A stretch of DNA of 64,000 bases from the NCBI GenBank assembly GCA_938002255.1, contig CALLAL010000009.1, positions 124,001-188,000 on the forward strand, read 5' to 3'. The notes beneath the pieces are model-generated. The model was not told where the DNA came from and made no database searches. It saw nothing but the letters and a program-made list of their open reading frames with translations. Source of the stretch: an uncultured bacterium. GTDB lineage: Bacteria > Desulfobacterota > BSN033 > UBA1163. Shown piece after piece: positions 43,145-51,648 of the stretch. Within the stretch, counting starts at the first letter, position 1; every line of letters starts with the position of its first letter. Both the position numbers and the translations under genes were made by a program.

Positions 43145-45025
43145 ATGTATAAAAACGCGGTTTCGGTGTTGATGAATCGATCACTCCTGAGCATTTTTTT
43201 TCCCATCCTCATTTGCATCTCCTTCGGTTTCCATCCAGAACCCAGTTTCGCTTTTCGTCATCTCGGTGCGCCGGTTAAAGAAGGGATAATCTGGGGAAGT
43301 TATGTCGGACCTGGAAAGACTGAGGTATTGGACACCATCTACATCGTCCTTGGCCGATATAAAGAGTCGGTTTCTCTATTAGCCGTCCATCCCGATACGG
43401 GGCAGATTGGCCAATTCAATGGCCCCCTTCCTGAAGAGATGGGATCCTGGGGATTTACAACCGATCGGGAAGGTCGAATTTATCTTGGCACCTATTATCA
43501 TGCTCATCTTCTACGTTTCGATCCCAAAAGGGAGACGTGGGAAGACCTGGGTCAGCCAGGAGGAGAAAGTGAATCCTTCATCTGCGCTCTGACTACTGCG
43601 CCGGATGGAAAGATCTGGGGAGGAACTTTTCCCTCTGCCAAACTCTTTTCTTTCGACCCCAAGACGGGTGAGACGAAGAATTTTGGTCGCATGGATGAAA
43701 AAGAATTTTACTGTTATCCAACCGCCGGAAGCGATGGTTTGATCTATTGTGCGATCCGGTTTGCTAAAACAGATATTGTGGTCTTTGACCCGGTGAAGGA
43801 GACCAAAAGGTCTCTCCTTCCTGCTGAGGAGAGAGCGCCTGGATGGCTCAGTTTGACCAGAGGAGAAGATGGGCAAGTTTATACCAAACTCCCATCGGGT
43901 AAATGGTTCCGCATCGAGGGTGGAAAGCACCTCATTGAAGTCCCGGAATCGAACATTCCATTTCCTAAAAGAGGACTGCCGGACGGCCGGCAATTCCGAA
44001 TCATTGATCCCAATATTTTAACCATCCAGAACCCCTCCACAAAAGAGGAGAAAGAGATTCCTTTGAAGCATGAAGCCTCAGGAGCCTTTCTTTTTATGCT
44101 GAGTACGGGTCCGGATGGGCGGATTTATGGAAGCAGCATGCTTCCCTTGAGGCTCTTTGTTTATGATCCCGAAGACCGAATCTTAACCAATTTGGGAAAA
44201 GCGGCTCAAGCAAGCGGCCAGATCTATTCGATGGGATCTTATGAGGGAAAACTTTACCTCTGCTCATACCCGTCTGCAAGGATTTCGGTCTATGATCCGA
44301 AAAGGCCATTCAGGTTTGGTGAGGATGAAGAGGCTAATCCGAGAGATCTGGGACCCATGGGTGAGAATCAGGATCGGCCCAGGGCAATGGTTGCAGGTCC
44401 CCATGGGAAAATCTATATCGGGAGTTATCCAGATTATGGCCTTCATGGCGGTGCGATCAGCGTCTATGACCCAAAGAGGAGGGAGAAGCGGGTCTTTCGA
44501 CACGTCGTTCAGAATCAGAGCATTGCTTCTTTAGCCTATCTCGAACCTTTAGACCTCCTTGTTGGAGGCAGTTCGATCCGGGGGGGTGGTGGAACACGGG
44601 CTTTCGAAAAGGAGGCGAAGCTTATCCTGTGGGATCTCAAAGAGGAGAAGAAAGTCTTTGAGATCGTTCCTGTGCCTGAAGCGAAAACCATTCTCTCCCT
44701 TGCGGCGATTCCCAGTGGTTTGGTTTACGGAATAACTGACAATGAGAAAATCTTTGTCTTCGATCCTGATCAAAAAAAGGTCAAAACGGTCTTTGATCTC
44801 GGTTTAAAAAAGCCGGTGGATGTCTCTCTGCAGATGGGTCCAGAGGGGTTACTCTATGGGTTAACTCAGGAGATGATCTTTTTCATCCAGCCTGGAAAAG
44901 AGGAGGTCTTTCCCCTGGCGAAGCCTCCCGTTCCTATTACTTCGGGGATGGCCATTTCTGGGAGAAAGATCTATTTTGGTTCTGAGGCAGATCTTTACGA
45001 ATTTGAAATTCCATCCCATCCCTAA
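43145..45025 (+). CDS. Exported beta-propeller protein
   Basis: The 626-residue protein has a hydrophobic signal segment (SIFFPILICISFGF, about 14-27) and then repeated blades of the form (D/G)GxIYxGTYxxxxLxxFDPK, for example DREGRIYLGTYYHAHLLRFD, APDGKIWGGTFPSAKLFSFD and GPHGKIYIGSYPDYG. It looks like one or two seven-bladed propellers of the NHL/SMP-30/streptogramin-lyase type. No enzyme site is evident. Position between the NYN gene and the Pxp genes gives no clear link. ATG 43172 is another possible start. Confidence 0.75.
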   Translation: MYKNAVSVLMNRSLLSIFFPILICISFGFHPEPSFAFRHLGAPVKEGIIWGSYVGPGKTEVLDTIYIVLGRYKESVSLLAVHPDTGQIGQFNGPLPEEMGSWGFTTDREGRIYLGTYYHAHLLRFDPKRETWEDLGQPGGESESFICALTTAPDGKIWGGTFPSAKLFSFDPKTGETKNFGRMDEKEFYCYPTAGSDGLIYCAIRFAKTDIVVFDPVKETKRSLLPAEERAPGWLSLTRGEDGQVYTKLPSGKWFRIEGGKHLIEVPESNIPFPKRGLPDGRQFRIIDPNILTIQNPSTKEEKEIPLKHEASGAFLFMLSTGPDGRIYGSSMLPLRLFVYDPEDRILTNLGKAAQASGQIYSMGSYEGKLYLCSYPSARISVYDPKRPFRFGEDEEANPRDLGPMGENQDRPRAMVAGPHGKIYIGSYPDYGLHGGAISVYDPKRREKRVFRHVVQNQSIASLAYLEPLDLLVGGSSIRGGGGTRAFEKEAKLILWDLKEEKKVFEIVPVPEAKTILSLAAIPSGLVYGITDNEKIFVFDPDQKKVKTVFDLGLKKPVDVSLQMGPEGLLYGLTQEMIFFIQPGKEEVFPLAKPPVPITSGMAISGRKIYFGSEADLYEFEIPSHP

Positions 45026-45987
45026 TTTCCCTTCATAGCATTTGAAAAAACTTCATAACAGGCTTCAACGTTTTTGAGTAATTGGTGGGCCTCTTCAATG
45101 GAGATCGGTTGAAATCGGACGCGGTCCCCGGGTTTTAATTGGGCCACTTTCGTCAGATCGGTCGAGATGATGGTAGCGATCTTTGTATAGCCTCCGGTGA
45201 CCAGTTCATTTAGGATGATGATGGGCATCCCATTACCCGGCACCTGAATCGCCCCCGAGAGTAGGCCTTCAGAGATGATCGACTCCTCCACATCCGCTTT
45301 TCTCTCAATTCGTGGACCATTGAGTCGAACTCCTATGCGATCGGATTGAGTCGAGACCTCATAAGTTGAAGAGAAAAACGTTTGGAGTCCTTTTGGTGTG
45401 AAATGATCTTCTTGAGGTCCCAAAATGGTTCTGAGAAAGGTTTCCTTGCGAAACGTTGGAATCCATTCGTCTGGGAAACGGACCCCCAGTTGGTTCAGTG
45501 GTAACCATGAGGAATTCTTATAAAGGATATCACCTTTTTTTAAGGGTCTTCCCTCAAGCCCCCCAAATTTTCCAGAAAGATAAGTAGACCGACTTCCCAT
45601 CACTTCAGGGACGATAAATCCCCCGCCGATGGAAAGATAGGCGCGACACCCTGAGCAGACTTTCTTAAAAGCGATGATATCGCCTTCAATCAGAAGATGG
45701 CTTTTCCACATCTCCAGCGTTTCGCCATTGAGCATGGGAGTGAGATTGCCTCCTGTGATAGCGATAGTGCATTCATGAAGGGTTTTAAGTTTTAACCCCA
45801 CAAGTGTGGTTTCAAGACAGGCTTCGTTTCCCTGATTGTTAACCAACAGGTTGGCCACTCTGAAGGAGAAAGGGTCGAGGGCACCTGAAGGCGGGACCCC
45901 AATTTGACTGAAACCAAACCGACCCCCATCCTGAATGGTAGTCAGGATCCCGGGGTCCAGTACTTCAAAGGCAGCTAATTTTTCCAT
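45022..45987 (-). CDS. pxpC: 5-oxoprolinase subunit C / biotin-dependent carboxyltransferase-like (PxpC/KipA)
   Basis: The 321-residue protein shows the family features FEVLDPGILTTIQDGGRFGF, GVPPSGALDPFSFRVANLLV (about 31-50) and AYLSIGGGFIVPEVMGSRST. With PxpA and PxpB it hydrolyses 5-oxoproline to glutamate using ATP. The gene overlaps pxpB in the same direction, and its stop codon overlaps the stop of the convergent propeller gene. pxpA (LamB/YcsF) is not in the window. Confidence 0.92.
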   Translation of the reverse strand: MEKLAAFEVLDPGILTTIQDGGRFGFSQIGVPPSGALDPFSFRVANLLVNNQGNEACLETTLVGLKLKTLHECTIAITGGNLTPMLNGETLEMWKSHLLIEGDIIAFKKVCSGCRAYLSIGGGFIVPEVMGSRSTYLSGKFGGLEGRPLKKGDILYKNSSWLPLNQLGVRFPDEWIPTFRKETFLRTILGPQEDHFTPKGLQTFFSSTYEVSTQSDRIGVRLNGPRIERKADVEESIISEGLLSGAIQVPGNGMPIIILNELVTGGYTKIATIISTDLTKVAQLKPGDRVRFQPISIEEAHQLLKNVEACYEVFSNAMKGN

Positions 45988-46667
45988 TCCAGAAACTCTT
46001 TCTCGCTGATGGGATAGAACTGCACCTGATCTCCCATCCGGAGAAGCGCGGGTGGCTCTCTTTGTGGATCGAATAATTCAAGGGGTGTCCGACCGATGAT
46101 CTGCCATCCTCCCGGGCTTTCCATCGAGTAGATCCCTGTTTGTCTCTGAGCAATCGCCACCGACCCTTTTGGAACCGAAAGCCTTGGCGTTTTAAGCCTG
46201 GGCGTGTTTAAGCCTTCGGGCAGCTCTCCCATATAAGGATAACCTGGCATGAATCCGATCATATAGATCCAATAGGGTTTGCTGCAATGGAGGCGGATAA
46301 CCTCCTCAGAAGAAATTCCATGGTATTGAGCGACAAACTCTAAATCCGGCCCATAGACTCCCCCATAAACCACAGGAATTTTAGTCAATTTAGGTTCCGG
46401 AAGAGGGGTTTCTTGAAGACCTTCTTCAATTTTTTCCAAACATCTCTTTAATAGATCGATGGGAATCAAGAGGGGATTGTAAACAATCAGTAAAGATCGA
46501 TAGGTCGGAACCGTTTCAATGATACCCTGAATGGCCTCCGTTTGAATGGCAAGAGCCATTCGGCGAACCCGTTGATTGATTTCAAAACTGATCTCATCTC
46601 CAAACTCAAGAACAAGACCTCGGTCTCCTAACCATCGATAGATCGTTTTTTTGTATAGGCCCATCAT
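45975..46667 (-). CDS. pxpB: 5-oxoprolinase subunit B (PxpB/KipI)
   Basis: The 230-residue protein carries WLGDRGLVLEFGDEISFEIN, VVYGGVYGPDLEFVAQYHG, the GFMPGYPYMGELPEGL loop (about 150-165) and GSVAIAQRQTGIYSMESPGG, all typical of the KipI/PxpB family. It overlaps pxpC by 13 bases. Together they form the B-C pair of the 5-oxoprolinase or a related ATP-dependent amidohydrolase. Confidence 0.93.
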   Translation of the reverse strand: MMGLYKKTIYRWLGDRGLVLEFGDEISFEINQRVRRMALAIQTEAIQGIIETVPTYRSLLIVYNPLLIPIDLLKRCLEKIEEGLQETPLPEPKLTKIPVVYGGVYGPDLEFVAQYHGISSEEVIRLHCSKPYWIYMIGFMPGYPYMGELPEGLNTPRLKTPRLSVPKGSVAIAQRQTGIYSMESPGGWQIIGRTPLELFDPQREPPALLRMGDQVQFYPISEKEFLEWKN

Positions 46668-46865
46668 TTTAGAATATGGAAAAGCCTAACCGTGAGGTTC
46701 AGGTTGATCCTCATCGTTTTCTATTATATCGAATCTCAGGCCTGAAATTCAATGGATTCTTCTTTCCTATCTATCTTGTTTTTTCCCCCTTTTTTGTTTA
46801 GAAATAAAAAGTTATACTTGAACGCAACGAAACATCCCCCATTCAAGGGTTTAAGGTGGAAGGAC

Positions 46866-48329
46866 ATGGTTGAGAAAGACAATGAGCAGGAGATCAGTTT
46901 TGCAGAGCTGTTAGAATCCCATCCAGATTCTACCGGTAAAAGAATTCATGCAGGAGAAAGGGTTTCTGGAAGAGTTGCCCAAATTGGTAAAGAAACAGTC
47001 TTTATCGATCTGGGCGGCAAGAGCGAAGGTTTTGCTGATCTCGGAGAATTTTTGGATGGGTCAGGACATCTCAAGATCAAGGTAGGAGATTGGGTTGAGA
47101 TGCGGGTGGCTTCGACGAAAGAAGGCATCCGGCTGACCAGAGGGATGAAACTTCAGGGTGCGGACTCTCTCGACCTGCTACGGGAGGCAAAGGAGAACCT
47201 CCTTCCGATCGAAGGGAAAGTTTCCGGGGTCACAAAAGGCGGTTTTGAAATAGACCTCTCCGGGATTCGAGCCTTCTGCCCTTTAAGTCAAATCGATCTG
47301 ATCTTCACAGAGAAACCGGAGGAGCATCTTGGGAAAAGATATGCATTCCGCATCCTGGAGATTAAGGAAAAAGGGAAGAACATCATCGTTTCGCGGCGAG
47401 TCCTTCTCGAAGAGGAAGAGGAGAGAAGAGCCAGAGAGACCTTGGAACAATTAAAACCGGATGCCCTATGGGAAGGGAAGATATCTAAATTGACCAACTT
47501 TGGCGCCTTTGTCGATTTAGGGGGAATTGAAGGCATGGTCCACATTTCTGAAATCACTCATGGAAGAATCCATCATCCTTCTGAGGTTCTTAAAACAGGT
47601 CAACCTGTAAAGGTGAAGGTACTGAAGATTGAGACCGAAAAGGAGGGGAAACCCAAGATCTCCCTTTCCATCAAAGCCCTTGAACCAGACTCCTGGGAGA
47701 AAGGTCTTGGTTTTGAAGTGGGTGAGATCGTTCATGGAACAGTTTCCCGATTAACCGACTTTGGTCTTTTCGTAGAGGTTGCACCAGGTGTAGATGGTCT
47801 CGTCCACATCTCTGAAATCAGCTATGATCGTATCTCCCATCCCAATCAGTTGTTCCGCGAAGGAGATAGAGTAGAAGCGCTTGTACTGGGAATTGATCCT
47901 GATACAAAACGAATTTCCCTTTCCATCAAAGAGGCAACCGTTAAGAAAAAGCTTATGGAGGATGAAAGCCTGAAAAGAGTTTGCCTTGAGGTAGGACAGG
48001 TGTTGAAAGGGATTGTGGAAGAGGTTAAACCTTTTGGCCTCTTTGTTCGCCTGCCGCAATTCGAAGGTAAAGTCAAAGGGCTCCTCCCCCACGAAGAGTT
48101 GAGAGCTTCTGAAAAAGGAGATGTAAAGAAGAGATTCCCACGGGGGCAAGAAATCCAAGTGGAGATCTTCTCCATCGATGAAAAAGGAAGGATACGCCTC
48201 TCTCAGAGGTCAATGGAGGAGCGTGAGGATCAAGAAGATTATAGAAAATTTATGGAAAGAGAAAATCGGGGTTCTTCGCTTGGCACCCTCGGTGATGTCT
48301 ATCAGAATTTGAAACTGAATAAAGATTAA
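46866..48329 (+). CDS. S1 RNA-binding protein with five S1 domains (ribosomal protein S1-like)
   Basis: The 487-residue protein has five S1 repeats, starting near HAGERVSGRVAQIG, PIEGKVSGVTKGGFEI, LWEGKISKLTNFGAFVDLGG, VGEIVHGTVSRLTDFGLFVE and VGQVLKGIVEEVKPFGLFV. Repeats 3 and 4 have the canonical GxVHISEI strand. It resembles a shortened ribosomal protein S1 (six domains in E. coli) and may be a second, accessory S1. ATG 46866 follows GGAAGGAC; an upstream start would add 38 residues of unlike, hydrophobic sequence. Confidence 0.88.
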   Translation: MVEKDNEQEISFAELLESHPDSTGKRIHAGERVSGRVAQIGKETVFIDLGGKSEGFADLGEFLDGSGHLKIKVGDWVEMRVASTKEGIRLTRGMKLQGADSLDLLREAKENLLPIEGKVSGVTKGGFEIDLSGIRAFCPLSQIDLIFTEKPEEHLGKRYAFRILEIKEKGKNIIVSRRVLLEEEEERRARETLEQLKPDALWEGKISKLTNFGAFVDLGGIEGMVHISEITHGRIHHPSEVLKTGQPVKVKVLKIETEKEGKPKISLSIKALEPDSWEKGLGFEVGEIVHGTVSRLTDFGLFVEVAPGVDGLVHISEISYDRISHPNQLFREGDRVEALVLGIDPDTKRISLSIKEATVKKKLMEDESLKRVCLEVGQVLKGIVEEVKPFGLFVRLPQFEGKVKGLLPHEELRASEKGDVKKRFPRGQEIQVEIFSIDEKGRIRLSQRSMEEREDQEDYRKFMERENRGSSLGTLGDVYQNLKLNKD

Positions 48330-48814
48330 AAAGGATTGATCCTCCTTTCTTTTTAAAGGCCATCGTCCTTCATCTGTCACTAAAGAGGGCTCATCTTCTA
48401 TCTTGATGTATTCGTTGGATCACCATCGATCTTACTTATTACCAACCCTTTCTCCTTCAATGATCTACTATCCAGGCGATTGCCTGGATAGTAGATCATT
48501 CGTGATCTTCGAGGCACCGATTGGAGATGCCCAGAAAATAGGTGTAGGTTGTCATCCCTCAGTTATGGGGTGTTTTCGGTTTAAAAGGGTTAGAACGTTC
48601 CTCCTCCAAAACCTTGAATAGCGGTTATCAGAGGTTACCCTCATCGGGGCCCTCATGCCCTTTGAATCGGATTTTTTTGAATCAGATTGGGTCGTTTTGA
48701 CGAACAGCGGTGTCGCTTCAAGGGTTTTCCGAAGCAACCTCCCAACCCTTTTTTATTTCTTTAACTGAGGGATTACTGTAGGTTTGCCTATTTGCTTGAA
48801 AAAAAGGAGGGTTC
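48330..48814. other. Long intergenic region with perfect inverted repeat
   Basis: The 485 bases between the S1 gene and ftsE have no convincing ORF. Just after the stop, AAAGGA and TCCTTT with a following T-rich run may be a weak terminator (48330-48355). The main feature is the 19-bp inverted repeat at 48459-48500. The ftsE promoter should lie in the last 150 bases but I cannot place it. Confidence 0.55.
48459..48500. repeat. 19-bp perfect inverted repeat with GATT loop
   Basis: AATGATCTACTATCCAGGC at 48459-48477 is followed by GATT and then its exact reverse complement at 48482-48500. No T-tract follows on either strand, so it is not a standard terminator. It would form a very stable hairpin in RNA of either strand. 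Confidence 0.95.
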
Positions 48815-49531
48815 GTGTTAGTTTGGACTTTGATGATACAGATGTTTTCGGTCTCGAAGACCTATCCAAGCCACATTACGGCCCTTTCGGGTTTTTATCT
48901 TGAGATTGACCAAGGGGAGTTCGTCTTCATCACCGGCCCAAGCGGATCAGGGAAAAGTAGCCTCCTTCGGATCCTCTTCGGTGCTGAAAAACCGAGTTCT
49001 GGGGAGGTCATCGTCAATGGCATCCGTCTCACTCAACCCGGTTTTAAAAAGGTTTATCAATTGAGAAGGATGATAGGAATTATCTCTCCAGATTTTAGAC
49101 TTCTGAAAGATCGAAATGTAAAAGAGAATGTAGCTTTTGTGCTTGAGGTCATGGGGGTTTCGGCCAGGGAGATTGAGGAAAAGGTTTCAGAAATCCTCAG
49201 ACTATTGGATCTCCAAGAAAGAGCGAGGGATTCTATTCTTGCTCTTTCGGCTGGAGAACAACAGCGGGTCTCTATTGCACGGGCGTTGGTTAAAAATCCT
49301 TCTCTGATCCTGGCGGATGAACCTACGTCCGTTCTTGATGAAGAGATGACCGAGAAAGTGATGGAGATTTTTTCGGACTTTCATCAAAAAGGAACGACCA
49401 TCCTAATGGCAACACAGGACACCCGTCTCATTCAACGTCATCCCTACCGGACCATTCCCCTTATGCCTGGAAAAGAGGGGGGGCAGGAAAGCAAAGATGA
49501 GGTGAGACCCGAGGGATGTTCGCTTTTTTAA
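48815..49531 (+). CDS. ftsE: Cell-division ABC transporter ATPase FtsE
   Basis: The 238-residue ATPase has Walker A GPSGSGKSS (about 41-49), signature LSAGEQQRV (Ala where most have Gly), and Walker B LILADEPTS. It matches FtsE, the partner of FtsX at the divisome. Start GTG 48815 lies four bases after AGGAGG; ATG 48833 is another choice. It overlaps ftsX by 16 bases. Confidence 0.93.
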   Translation: MLVWTLMIQMFSVSKTYPSHITALSGFYLEIDQGEFVFITGPSGSGKSSLLRILFGAEKPSSGEVIVNGIRLTQPGFKKVYQLRRMIGIISPDFRLLKDRNVKENVAFVLEVMGVSAREIEEKVSEILRLLDLQERARDSILALSAGEQQRVSIARALVKNPSLILADEPTSVLDEEMTEKVMEIFSDFHQKGTTILMATQDTRLIQRHPYRTIPLMPGKEGGQESKDEVRPEGCSLF

Positions 49532-50418
49532 GATTTGCGTTCAGAAGAGCCTTTCGAAACATGAAGGGCAATCTCTTCCTCAATCTGACAACTGTTGCGA
49601 TTATTGGTATCTCGCTCCTTGTCTTTTCGTCATTCACTCTCTTGGCTTATAATCTCACCTCGCTCTTGAAAATCTGGGAGGGGAAATTTGAGGTGATTGC
49701 CTATTTGAAGGGAGACCTCTCGTTAGACCAGGTCGAGGGTCTTTTAAAAAAGATTCGGCAACTCGATGGGGTGGAGACCGTTAATTATCTCTCTCCCTTC
49801 GATGCGATGGCTTATATGGAAGAAAAGCTGGGGGGTCAGAAGGACCTTCTCCAAGGGATTCGACCTTCCATTTTTCCAGCCTCTATTGAGATCCGATTAA
49901 AGAAGGACTATTGGGGGCACACCAAGATTGAAGAAGTCGTTGCCGATATGAAAAACATTCCCCAGATTGAAGAGGTTCAGTATGGTCAGGAATGGATTGA
50001 TACGTTCTCCGTCCTGGTCCATTTGGTTCGATTGACTCAGTGGATTTTAGGTGGACTGCTTCTGGCGGCGATTATTTTTATTATCTCCCATACTCTCCAG
50101 TTGACCATTTCCTCCCGCAGAGAAGAGATTGAAGCCATGCAAATGGCTGGGGCCAGCCCTGCCTTTATCCAGGTTCCTCACTACATCGAGGGATTGGTCC
50201 AGGGGGTGTTAGGCGCTGCCATGGCCACGGGTCTTCTCTTTTTATTATACCAAATTATTCTTGTGGCGATCACCCCACTATTGAAAGGATGGCTTTCTGG
50301 AATTCCTATCCTCTTTTTGCCATGGGAGACGATTATCAAAATTCTCTTAGGAGGAATGATCCTCGGGCTTTTTGGCAGTTTTCTTGCCTCACTGAGGTTT
50401 TTAAGATATAGCAGGTGA
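49516..50418 (+). CDS. ftsX: Cell-division protein FtsX
   Basis: The 300-residue membrane protein has one helix near residue 25, a periplasmic domain (about 45-165) with FEVIAYLKGDLSLDQVEGL and PFDAMAYMEEKLGG, then three C-terminal helices with SRREEIEAMQMAGASPAFIQ between them. FtsEX passes a signal from the cytoplasm to peptidoglycan hydrolase activators; the next gene encodes such an activator. Confidence 0.93.
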   Translation: MFAFLRFAFRRAFRNMKGNLFLNLTTVAIIGISLLVFSSFTLLAYNLTSLLKIWEGKFEVIAYLKGDLSLDQVEGLLKKIRQLDGVETVNYLSPFDAMAYMEEKLGGQKDLLQGIRPSIFPASIEIRLKKDYWGHTKIEEVVADMKNIPQIEEVQYGQEWIDTFSVLVHLVRLTQWILGGLLLAAIIFIISHTLQLTISSRREEIEAMQMAGASPAFIQVPHYIEGLVQGVLGAAMATGLLFLLYQIILVAITPLLKGWLSGIPILFLPWETIIKILLGGMILGLFGSFLASLRFLRYSR

Positions 50419-50422
50419 ACGA

Positions 50423-51628
50423 ATGAGACCCGATCAAAAGAAGATGTTCATCTCAGGGGTTGTCTGGGGTTTGCTCCTCTTATCGGTTCTGCCTTCCTTT
50501 TCATCCAGTCGAAAAGAGCAGATCGATAAAGATCTCTCTCAGAAAAAGAAAGACCTTGGCACGATTAAGAAAGAGATCGCAGAGACTCGGGAGAAAGAGA
50601 AGAAGATTCGGGGGCAGGAAGTTTCTATCCTTGAAACCCTGTCTTCTCTTGAAACACAACTTCATCAGAAAACAAAGGAATTGAAGCAGATAGAGGGACA
50701 ACTGTTTCAGACCAAAGGGAGACTTCAACAGACCCGGACTCAGATCGCTATGCTGAACAGTCGTTTAGATCACACGAGAGAGGAACTCATTTCAAGGCTG
50801 GGGGCCCTCTACAAGATGGGAAGAACTCCTCCTGAAACCTTATTGCTCACGACCCAGTCTTTTCCCGACCTCTTAAAGATCGATAAGTATTTCAAAGTCA
50901 TTCTACAATCTGACGCCTATCTGATTCGCACCTACCAAGATCAGGTGGCTTTAAAAGAACGATATCAAGAAGAGCTGATACAGGATCAGCAACTTTTGGA
51001 AAAGGAGATTGCAAAGGTCGAGAGGAAGAAGGTTGAAATTCAGAACCTGCGGGATGAGAAACAAGCGTTACTCAGATCGATTCGCAACCAGAAGGTGGTT
51101 TACCAGAAAGTCATCCGAGAGCTGGAGGAGAGAGCTAAGAATCTTCAAGCCCTCGTTCAGAAACTGGAACGGGAGAAAAGCCTGCTTGCTTATGGGAAAG
51201 CCAAACCAGAACAATTTAAAGGCAGACTTATGCCTCCGGTTTATGGGAAAGTGATCAGTCTTTTTAAAGAAAGAGGGCAGAATGGCATTGAGATTCAGGC
51301 GGAGATGGGCACCGAAATTCGTGCCGTTTTACCCGGGAAAGTCCTCTATGCCGATTGGTTTAAAGGATTTGGTAATATTATCATCCTTGACCATGGGAAT
51401 CACGTCTTTACGGTCTCAGGGTACTGCTCTCAATTGCTGAAGAAGGCCGGGGAAGAGGTGGCCCAGGGAGAGGTCATTGGCTTGGTGGGAAGTGTGGGGG
51501 CCCTCAAAGGCCCTTCCCTTTATTTCGAGATACGCTATCAAGGAAAAGCACAGGATCCTATGGATTGGATCTCCCAGCCGGATAAAATGGCTTTCCTTGA
51601 AAAAAACGAGGAGTTGCATAAAAGATGA
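50423..51628 (+). CDS. EnvC-like murein hydrolase activator (coiled coil plus degenerate LytM)
   Basis: The 401-residue protein has a signal segment (FISGVVWGLLLLSVLPSFSS), about 230 residues of heptad-rich coiled coil, and a C-terminal M23/LytM domain (PVYGKVISLFKERG to EIRYQGKAQDPMDW). The metal ligands are lost: the expected HxxxD reads NGIEI and the HxH site reads GYCSQL. It is therefore probably an activator rather than a peptidase, like EnvC, which is recruited by FtsX. It starts four bases after ftsX. Confidence 0.9.
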   Translation: MRPDQKKMFISGVVWGLLLLSVLPSFSSSRKEQIDKDLSQKKKDLGTIKKEIAETREKEKKIRGQEVSILETLSSLETQLHQKTKELKQIEGQLFQTKGRLQQTRTQIAMLNSRLDHTREELISRLGALYKMGRTPPETLLLTTQSFPDLLKIDKYFKVILQSDAYLIRTYQDQVALKERYQEELIQDQQLLEKEIAKVERKKVEIQNLRDEKQALLRSIRNQKVVYQKVIRELEERAKNLQALVQKLEREKSLLAYGKAKPEQFKGRLMPPVYGKVISLFKERGQNGIEIQAEMGTEIRAVLPGKVLYADWFKGFGNIIILDHGNHVFTVSGYCSQLLKKAGEEVAQGEVIGLVGSVGALKGPSLYFEIRYQGKAQDPMDWISQPDKMAFLEKNEELHKR

Positions 51629-51648
51629 ATTAAAAAGGAGGAAGATAG

